Shown here: piece after piece, positions 1 to 4,249 of the stretch | Position numbering within the stretch: the stretch's first letter is position 1 | Layout: every line of letters starts with the position of its first letter | DNA from: Acidobacteriota bacterium | GTDB taxonomy: Bacteria > Acidobacteriota > Terriglobia > Terriglobales > Acidobacteriaceae | Assembly: GCA_021780095.1 (NCBI GenBank) | Contig: JAJXZK010000204.1 | Span: 1-5,447, forward strand | DNA length: 5,447 nucleotides | Direction of reading: 5' to 3' | The notes under the pieces: generated by a model | What the model saw: the letters and a program-made list of their open reading frames with translations, nothing else | Databases searched by the model: none | Told to the model about the DNA's origin: nothing | Position numbers and translations under genes: made by a program

Positions 1-93
1 TTGTCGCAAATTCTCGCCAATCAGAACGTTTCAAACCCCTCCGATCCATTCTGTTTCCAGAATCTCCCCTAAGGACTCTGTTCCCCGCGTCAA

Positions 94-113
94 CAGCGGG
101 TTCTAACCTGCTG
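94..113. promoter_or_regulatory. Imperfect 20-bp palindrome, possible operator or hairpin
   Basis: The arms CAGCGGGTT (94-102) and AACCTGCTG (105-113) are reverse complements at 8 of 9 positions, around a central CT. In RNA the single mismatch would be a G-U pair, so 94-100 and 107-113 could also form a 7-bp stem with a 6-nt loop. The left arm overlaps a second possible stem, CCCGC (84-88) with GCGGG (96-100), and the two RNA structures would exclude each other. No U-tract follows, so this is not a standard intrinsic terminator. Dyad symmetry of this length is typical of binding sites for dimeric repressors such as GntR, LacI or TetR family proteins. I cannot assign a family. Confidence 0.3.
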
Positions 114-170
114 GCACCGCTCATCAATTTCTGGCGACAACCTTCAAAATAGCCTGAAAAACGGAAATTG

Positions 171-234
171 TTGTGAGCAAGAGGGGTCTCAATCAGCAAC
201 GGATATTCATTCCAGAAGTGTGTATTGTGAACAA
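171..234. repeat. Pair of TTGTGARCAA near-repeats, possible tandem operator
   Basis: TTGTGAGCAA at 171-180 and TTGTGAACAA at 225-234 match at 9 of 10 positions, in the same orientation, 54 bp apart. This spacing is close to five helical turns, which would place both on the same DNA face. Each is itself weakly symmetric (TTG...CAA). Both lie in the gene-free leader, where a regulator could bind. Two 10-mers can match by chance in about 500 bp, so the functional reading is only a suggestion. Confidence 0.22.
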
Positions 235-311
235 CCGAAGCCAAGGGCTTACTTTGGATTCCGATCCCAATTCAAGTTCTCCATAGCGATTGACAAGAAT
301 GTACCGAATCG

Positions 312-343
312 ATGCGAATGGCATTTTTGGCGACCCATCGCAT
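312..343. promoter_or_regulatory. Bulged inverted repeat in the leader
   Basis: ATGCG (312-316), a bulged A (317) and ATGG (318-321) pair with CCATCGCAT (335-343). This gives a 9-bp stem with one bulge around a 13-nt T-rich loop. It could be an RNA hairpin in a long 5' untranslated leader or a DNA-binding site. No T-tract follows directly, so it is not called a terminator. The weak promoter-like match at 327-356 overlaps it. Confidence 0.25.
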
Positions 344-456
344 TTAGAGCAATCATTGTACGAGTCAGTAGTCTGGGCGAAACGAGGTACCTGGGCTGGA
401 ATTCGCAAACGTACACACTCGCGGATGCCTGCTGCGGTCTTGCTCCTCTGTGGTTG

Positions 457-468
457 GCTGGTTCCAGC
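457..468. promoter_or_regulatory. Short perfect dyad upstream of the first dehydrogenase gene
   Basis: GCTGG (457-461) and CCAGC (464-468) are exact reverse complements separated by TT. The 2-nt gap is too small for an RNA loop, so if functional this would be a DNA-level half-site pair. It ends 53 bp before the ATG at 522, a reasonable place for an operator near a promoter. The arms are only 5 bp, so coincidence is likely. Confidence 0.15.
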
Positions 469-521
469 TCTCGGCGAACTTCTGACATACTGAATGCTTG
501 GCATCATAGGATGACACTGGA

Positions 522-1334
522 ATGCAGATGGAAGGCAAGGTCGCAGTTGTAACCGGTGGTGCTGCCGGCATTGGTCTGGCATCAGCGCAAAAGCTGTGTG
601 ACTTGGGCGCCCGCGTAGCGATTCTGGATCGAGACGCGAAGGCAGCGTCGGAGTCGGTTACCGCACTGGAAAAGTCCGGTTACACCGCCAGCTATTTTCC
701 CTGTGATGTCTCGATCGAGTCTCAAGTGGAAAAGGCGATCTCCGCAACGGTTGCGCGCTATGGTGGCCTCCATGTCCTGGTCAGCAATGCGGGAATTCAG
801 CGTTACGGCGACGTCGTCACGACGGCTCCTGAGCTCTGGGATGAGACGATGGCTGTCCACGTGAAAGGCTGCTTCCATGCAACGAAGTATGCCATCCCCG
901 CCATGCTGGCCTCTGGCGGCGGAGCGATCGTGATCGTGGCCTCGGTGCAAAGCTTCACTGCCGTCAATAATTCCGTCGCTTACGTCGCGGCGAAACATGC
1001 GCTGCTGGGAATCACGCGCGCCATCGCGCTCGATTTTGCATCCCGGAATATTCGTGCGAATTGCGTTTGTCCGGGCGCGATTGATACGCCGATGTTGCGC
1101 GCCACGGCGGACAGAACCGGCACTCCCCAGGAAATGCTCGCGGCGATTGCACGGATGCACGCCCTCGGTAGAATTGGGCGCCCGCAAGAAGTCGCCAATG
1201 CGGTCGCTTTTCTTGCCAGCGACGATGCCTCCTTTATCACTGGGACCAGTTTGATTGTGGATGGAGGCCTGCTGGTGCCGACGGGCGGCATGGGGTTTCA
1301 GGAGTCCGGCGTTGGTACGGAAGGAGAAGAGTGA
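522..1334 (+). CDS. Classical SDR-family NAD-dependent oxidoreductase (SDR1, substrate unknown)
   Basis: This 270-residue protein is a classical short-chain dehydrogenase/reductase, expected to be a soluble cytoplasmic enzyme that interconverts an alcohol and a carbonyl using NAD(H). The cofactor motif TGGAAGIG is at residues 11-18. Asp36 at the end of the second strand favours NAD over NADP. NAG is at 89-91, the catalytic Ser at 141, the YxxxK pair at Tyr154 and Lys158, and CPG at 183-185. The position usually held by the tetrad Asn (VNVKG) is His113. A tail of about 18 residues (253-270), rich in Gly and Glu, extends past the usual DGG end. The ATG at 522 is preferred because AGGA lies at 508-511; an in-frame ATG at 528 is the alternative. 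The stop overlaps the next gene by 4 bp, so the two SDRs are probably co-translated. From context it may oxidise a sugar or sugar acid, for example mannose or another aldose, or act as an SDR-type fructuronate reductase feeding mannonate to UxuA. The family call is firm; the substrate is a guess. Confidence 0.9.
   Translation: MQMEGKVAVVTGGAAGIGLASAQKLCDLGARVAILDRDAKAASESVTALEKSGYTASYFPCDVSIESQVEKAISATVARYGGLHVLVSNAGIQRYGDVVTTAPELWDETMAVHVKGCFHATKYAIPAMLASGGGAIVIVASVQSFTAVNNSVAYVAAKHALLGITRAIALDFASRNIRANCVCPGAIDTPMLRATADRTGTPQEMLAAIARMHALGRIGRPQEVANAVAFLASDDASFITGTSLIVDGGLLVPTGGMGFQESGVGTEGEE
1321..1334 (+). promoter_or_regulatory. Ribosome binding site and GTGA stop/start overlap between the two SDR genes
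   Basis: AAGGAG (1321-1326) lies 4 bases before a GTG start (1331-1333), whose last two bases and the following A form the TGA stop (1332-1334) of the preceding gene. The Shine-Dalgarno sequence is therefore inside the last codons of SDR1 and encodes part of its Glu/Gly-rich end. No ATG is available in this frame near the conserved SDR N-terminus, so the GTG is the start. The arrangement predicts translational coupling and a fixed ratio of the two dehydrogenases. Confidence 0.75.
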
Positions 1335-2101
1335 GCATAGGCGGCAAACTAGCAGGGAAGATTGCTATCATCACCGGATCCGCAGCGGGGATTGGCCGTG
1401 CCTCCTGTTTGCTGTTCGCAAAAGAAGGAGCCCACGTTGCCGCTGTCGATTGCGACTTCGAAGGCAACGCGAGTCTGATCGCCCAGATTCGCAACGACGG
1501 TGGAACCGCCGAACCGTTGACGGCGGATGTTGCTTGCGCCAGCGATGTAGACAGAGTGGTTGAACACGTTTTGTCGAGGTGGCAACGCGTCGACATTCTC
1601 TTCAATAACGCCGGAATCGTTCCCGGCAAGAAGGTGCACACGCTGACAGAAGAAGAGTGGGACCGCGCCTTCGCCATCAACGTGAAGAGCATGTATCTTT
1701 TCAGTCGCGCCGTTATCCCTTCCTTCCTGCAACAGGGTGGCGGCGTCATTTTGAATACTTCATCCACCACCGCGTTGCGTGTGGCGCCGGACCGCGCACT
1801 CTACACGGCTACGAAGGGCGCTGTTCTTTCTCTCACCAAATCGATGGCGGTCGACTATGCCGCCGACAACATCCGCGTGAATTGTCTTTGTCCAGGCACG
1901 ACGGATACCCCCTCATTGCGGGCTCGCTTAAGCGCTGGTGGAAATACCGAGGAGATGACGAAAAAGTTCATCGCCCGCCAGCCTTTGCGTCGCCTCGGCA
2001 ATTCGGAAGAGATGGCCCAGGCTGCACTCTACCTGGTCTCCGACGATGCTTCCTTTGTCACCGGATCGGCGTTTCAAATCGACGGGGGCATGTCTCTTTG
2101 A
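1331..2101 (+). CDS. SDR oxidoreductase of the BDH2 / 2-keto-3-deoxy-L-fuconate dehydrogenase type (SDR2)
   Basis: This 256-residue classical SDR has the full set of motifs: TGSAAGIG at 15-22, Asp40 for NAD preference, NNAG at 92-95, tetrad Asn117, catalytic Ser145, Tyr158 and Lys162, and CPG at 187-189. The C-terminal half (CPGTTDTPSL, then GN-EE, RQ, YLVSDDASFVTG and the DGGMSL end) closely follows human BDH2/DHRS6 as I recall it. Arg155, Arg199 and Arg216 fall at a constant offset of 11 from BDH2 Arg144, Arg188 and Arg205, which I recall as forming the carboxylate-binding pocket. SDR1 lacks Arg at the first two of these positions. Bacterial relatives include the dehydrogenases that oxidise 2-keto-3-deoxy-L-fuconate to the 2,4-diketo acid. 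The following gene encodes a hydrolase of the kind that cleaves such products, so oxidation of a 2-keto-3-deoxy sugar acid at C4 is the best guess. Alternatives are a 3-hydroxybutyrate dehydrogenase or another sugar-acid SDR. The start is GTG, coupled to SDR1. Confidence 0.88.
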   Translation: MSIGGKLAGKIAIITGSAAGIGRASCLLFAKEGAHVAAVDCDFEGNASLIAQIRNDGGTAEPLTADVACASDVDRVVEHVLSRWQRVDILFNNAGIVPGKKVHTLTEEEWDRAFAINVKSMYLFSRAVIPSFLQQGGGVILNTSSTTALRVAPDRALYTATKGAVLSLTKSMAVDYAADNIRVNCLCPGTTDTPSLRARLSAGGNTEEMTKKFIARQPLRRLGNSEEMAQAALYLVSDDASFVTGSAFQIDGGMSL

Positions 2102-2209
2102 TGACGGTTGGGGTAGGCCATACAATCGAAACAAGGATCACCTTCAAGTCGAAACTGAAATGAATCGAAATATAGCCGGTGCTCACGCCCGCCAGGAGGA
2201 TTTGCCCGC

Positions 2210-3064
2210 ATGCGATTGATACGATTTGGCTCCGTTGGAGATGAAAAGCCGGGGGTGATCGACCACGCCGGTTCCCGTCGCGACCTCTCTTCGCGCTTCA
2301 AAGACTGGGACATGGCTTTTTTCGGATCTGCGGGCTTAGATCGATTGGACGAGATCGTCAAACGCGACATGTCTGCGCTGCCGCTTGTGCCCGAATCGGA
2401 GCGTTGGGCCGCTCCTGTCGCTCGCCCCGCCAAAGTCATCTGCATCGGACTGAACTACTCCGACCACGCAGCCGAATCCGGGATGCCGATTCCTCCAGAG
2501 CCCATCGTCTTCATGAAGGCCTCGAACACCGTTGTCGGTCCATATGACGATGTATTGATTCCTCGCGGCGGCGAAAAAACAGACTGGGAAATCGAGCTTG
2601 GAGTGGTAATTGGTAAAGAGGCACGGTATCTCGCTTCGCCCGCCGACGCATCCGCCCACATCGCAGGCTATTGTTTGACCCACGATGTGTCAGAGCGCGC
2701 GTTTCAGCTGGAACACAACGGCCAGTGGACCAAGGGCAAAAGTTGCGACACCTTCAACCCACTCGGCCCGTGGCTATCCACCCCGGACGAGATTCCGAAC
2801 CCCGACGCGCTCAAGATGAAGCTTTGGGTCAACGGGGAACTGCGCCAGAATGGTTCGACGGACAAGATGATCTTCAACTGCGCCTTCCTGGTTCACTATT
2901 TGTCGCAATTCATGACGCTGGAGCCTGGCGATCTAATTTCGACCGGCACGCCTCCTGGCGTTGGCCTCGGCATGAAACCGCCGAAATATTTGAAGGCCGG
3001 CGATGTAGTCGAGCTGGAAATGGAGCATCTCGGACGCCAGAAACAACGGTGTGTTCCAGCATAG
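2210..3064 (+). CDS. Fumarylacetoacetate hydrolase family protein, probable 2,4-diketo-3-deoxy-sugar-acid hydrolase
   Basis: This 284-residue protein has the length and layout of the bacterial FAH family: a small N-terminal domain (about 1-70) and the catalytic FAH fold (about 72-284). Visible landmarks are GLNYSDHAAE at 80-89, with the His86/Glu89 pair expected to activate water; the metal ligands Glu127, Glu129 and Asp159 (DWEIELG and THDVSER); the WTKGKSCDTF segment at 173-182; and STGTPPGVG at 244-252. Members bind Mg2+ or Mn2+ and cleave or decarboxylate 2,4-diketo acids. The closest functional types I recognise are 2,4-diketo-3-deoxy-L-fuconate hydrolase and proteins often labelled ureidoglycolate lyase. 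With a BDH2-like SDR just upstream, hydrolysis of a 2,4-diketo-3-deoxy acid to pyruvate plus a hydroxy acid fits best. AGGAGGA at 2194-2200, 9 bases from the ATG, sets the start firmly. The C-terminus (LGRQKQRCVPA) is complete for the family. The exact substrate is not determined. Confidence 0.9.
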   Translation: MRLIRFGSVGDEKPGVIDHAGSRRDLSSRFKDWDMAFFGSAGLDRLDEIVKRDMSALPLVPESERWAAPVARPAKVICIGLNYSDHAAESGMPIPPEPIVFMKASNTVVGPYDDVLIPRGGEKTDWEIELGVVIGKEARYLASPADASAHIAGYCLTHDVSERAFQLEHNGQWTKGKSCDTFNPLGPWLSTPDEIPNPDALKMKLWVNGELRQNGSTDKMIFNCAFLVHYLSQFMTLEPGDLISTGTPPGVGLGMKPPKYLKAGDVVELEMEHLGRQKQRCVPA

Positions 3065-3077
3065 GATTGGGATATTG

Positions 3078-3158
3078 ATGCAGCGAGAACTTCGAGTTGT
3101 CCGCAGCATCGACTTGGTTTTCCGGGAAGCCGTATCGATAGGATCGGTATCGCAATGA
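3078..3158 (+). CDS. Possible 26-codon small ORF overlapping the uxuA start
   Basis: An ATG at 3078 opens a 26-codon frame (peptide beginning [15 protein letters not shown]) whose TGA stop (3156-3158) overlaps the uxuA ATG at 3155 in an ATGA arrangement. GGGA at 3069-3072 is a weak ribosome-binding candidate 5 bases before the ATG. It fills most of the 90-bp gap between the FAH gene and uxuA. The peptide is basic at its N-terminus, has no recognisable domain, signal peptide or membrane segment, and resembles nothing I know. If translated, its main role could be to carry ribosomes to uxuA and open the hairpin over its initiation region. It could equally be a chance open frame. Confidence 0.25.
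   Translation: MQRELRVVRSIDLVFREAVSIGSVSQ
3136..3152 (+). promoter_or_regulatory. Small hairpin covering the likely uxuA ribosome binding site
   Basis: CGATA (3136-3140) and TATCG (3148-3152) are exact reverse complements with a 7-base loop, ending two bases before the uxuA ATG at 3155. The only Shine-Dalgarno-like sequence for uxuA, AGGA at 3140-3143, sits at the stem/loop junction. In mRNA the structure could dampen initiation unless ribosomes arrive from upstream. A 5-bp stem is weak, so the effect is uncertain. Confidence 0.25.
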
Positions 3159-4204
3159 AGATGAGTTTTCGTTGGTACGGGAAATCCGATCCCGTCAAAC
3201 TGGAATACATCCGGCAAATCCCCGGCATGCACGGCATCGTTGCCGCCATCTACGATGTGCCGTTGGGAGAATCGTGGCCGGTCGAGAATATCCTCGACCT
3301 GAGAAACTCCATCACCGCACACGGCTTTGCGTTTGAGGTGGTGGAGAGTGTCCCCATCCACGAGGACATCAAACTCGGCAAGCCTAGCCGGGATCGCTGG
3401 ATTGAAAAGTATTGCGAAACCCTGCAGCGCCTGGCCGCGGTGGGTGTCAAGGTGGTTTGCTACAACTTTATGCCGGTCTTCGACTGGATGCGTACCACGC
3501 TCGATCGCAAGCTTCCTGATGGATCTTCCAGCACCGCGTTTGATGTCGATGTGGCGTTCAACATCGATCTGGGCAAAGGCGTTACGTTGCCCGGTTGGGA
3601 TTCAGCCTACACTCCCGAGCAATTTCGAAGCCTGATGGCTGCGTACACTTCCGTGGGAGAAGAAGAGCTCTGGAAGAATTTCGAATATTTTCTGCAGCGT
3701 GTGATTCCGTTCGCCGCGTCCGCAGGAATCAAGATGGCGCTGCATCCCGACGATCCTCCGAGGCCCATCTTTGGCCTGCCGCGCATCGTAAAAAACCGCA
3801 ACGATCTGCGCCGGGTGCTAGACGCGGTCGACGCGCCCGCCAATGGTCTGACACTCTGCTCCGGTGCTCTGGGCGCGGATGTCCGCAACGACATTGTCGC
3901 CATGGTCAAAGAATTCGGCGGAGAAAAGCGGATTCATTTTGCCCACCTTCGCAATATCCAGGTGGATGAGCGCGGCAACTTTCAGGAGACATCGCATTAT
4001 TCAACAGATGGATCGCTTGATATGGCGGCGATTGTCCGCGCCTACGCGGAAATCGGCTTCGACGGATATGCGCGCCCCGACCACGGCCGCATGATCTGGG
4101 GAGAAAAAGGTAACTTCAGTTATGGCCTCTATGATCGCGCTCTGGGCGCGGTGTACCTGAATGGTCTTTGGGAAGCGAGCACGAAAATTCTCAACAAGAA
4201 TTAG
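3155..4204 (+). CDS. uxuA: Mannonate dehydratase
   Basis: This 349-residue protein is a UxuA-type D-mannonate dehydratase, which removes water from D-mannonate to give 2-keto-3-deoxy-D-gluconate in hexuronate (glucuronate) catabolism. It is a cytoplasmic, Mn2+-dependent TIM-barrel enzyme. The N-terminus [18 protein letters not shown] is typical of the family. The expected metal ligands are all present: His197 (ALHPDDPP), Cys235 (TLCSGALG), His264 (HFAHLRN) and Asp309 (RPDHGR). His310 and Tyr326 are candidate active-site residues. The length fits the short form of the family (about 350 residues), shorter than the E. coli type of nearly 400. The ATG at 3155 is chosen for the family N-terminus; ATG 3161 is possible. 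The gene lies 90 bp after the FAH gene, same strand and frame, and is probably in the same operon. No KDG kinase or KDPG aldolase gene is in the window. This is the most secure functional call here, though activity on another aldonate cannot be excluded. Confidence 0.95.
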   Translation: MKMSFRWYGKSDPVKLEYIRQIPGMHGIVAAIYDVPLGESWPVENILDLRNSITAHGFAFEVVESVPIHEDIKLGKPSRDRWIEKYCETLQRLAAVGVKVVCYNFMPVFDWMRTTLDRKLPDGSSSTAFDVDVAFNIDLGKGVTLPGWDSAYTPEQFRSLMAAYTSVGEEELWKNFEYFLQRVIPFAASAGIKMALHPDDPPRPIFGLPRIVKNRNDLRRVLDAVDAPANGLTLCSGALGADVRNDIVAMVKEFGGEKRIHFAHLRNIQVDERGNFQETSHYSTDGSLDMAAIVRAYAEIGFDGYARPDHGRMIWGEKGNFSYGLYDRALGAVYLNGLWEASTKILNKN

Positions 4205-4211
4205 CTACCGA

Positions 4212-4249
4212 TCAAGTCTTTCATGGTCTCGAAGGCTCCCTCGACTTGA
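4212..4249. other. Inverted repeat at the convergent uxuA/permease gene ends
   Basis: TCAAGTC (4212-4218) and GACTTGA (4243-4249) are exact reverse complements separated by 24 bases. They span the 16-bp gap after the uxuA stop and the last codons of the permease on the other strand. The position, just after both stop regions, would suit a shared bidirectional transcription stop. However, the loop is long, the stem is AT-rich and there is no T-tract on either strand. I see no convincing intrinsic terminator here, and this is recorded as a weak candidate only. Confidence 0.15.

Larger units (their letters stand above)
1..521. other. Non-coding leader region upstream of the dehydrogenase cluster
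   Basis: No convincing gene is visible in this stretch. The open frames present on both strands are short, rich in Trp, Cys and Arg, lack a good ribosome binding site and resemble no family I recognise. The base composition looks more AT-rich than the genes that follow. The region contains a 20-bp imperfect palindrome (94-113), a pair of TTGTGARCAA sequences (171-180 and 225-234), a bulged inverted repeat (312-343) and a short perfect dyad (457-468). The best sigma70-like match I found is weak: TTGGCG at 327-332 and AATCAT at 351-356 with an 18-bp spacer. I do not call it a promoter. The most likely role is the promoter and operator region of the downstream cluster, possibly together with the tail of an upstream transcription unit lying left of the window. 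Confidence 0.55.

Noticed and set aside
299..493. A 64-codon plus-strand frame in the leader with a hydrophobic C-terminal stretch
   Set aside because: There is no ribosome binding site at the ATG, it resembles no family and its composition is atypical. The hydrophobic run alone is not enough to call a small membrane protein.
193..582. A 129-codon minus-strand frame overlapping the leader and the start of SDR1
   Set aside because: Its composition (many Arg, Ser, Cys, Pro) is that of a chance frame, it has no recognisable motif and it runs antisense into a firmly supported gene.
582..1187. A 201-codon minus-strand frame inside SDR1
   Set aside because: It lies wholly antisense to a complete SDR with all catalytic motifs, and the Arg/His-rich product is typical of a shadow frame.
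1237..1770. A 177-codon minus-strand frame across the SDR1/SDR2 junction
   Set aside because: It is antisense to two well-supported SDR genes and no domain is visible in the product.
2101..2163. A 20-codon frame starting at the SDR2 stop (TGATG overlap)
   Set aside because: Although the stop/start overlap resembles coupling, the frame is very short, has no close ribosome binding site and has no recognisable product.
2126..2170. Three TCGAAA hexamers in the SDR2/FAH gap
   Set aside because: They are unevenly spaced, the motif is short, and they share little flanking sequence, so chance is sufficient.
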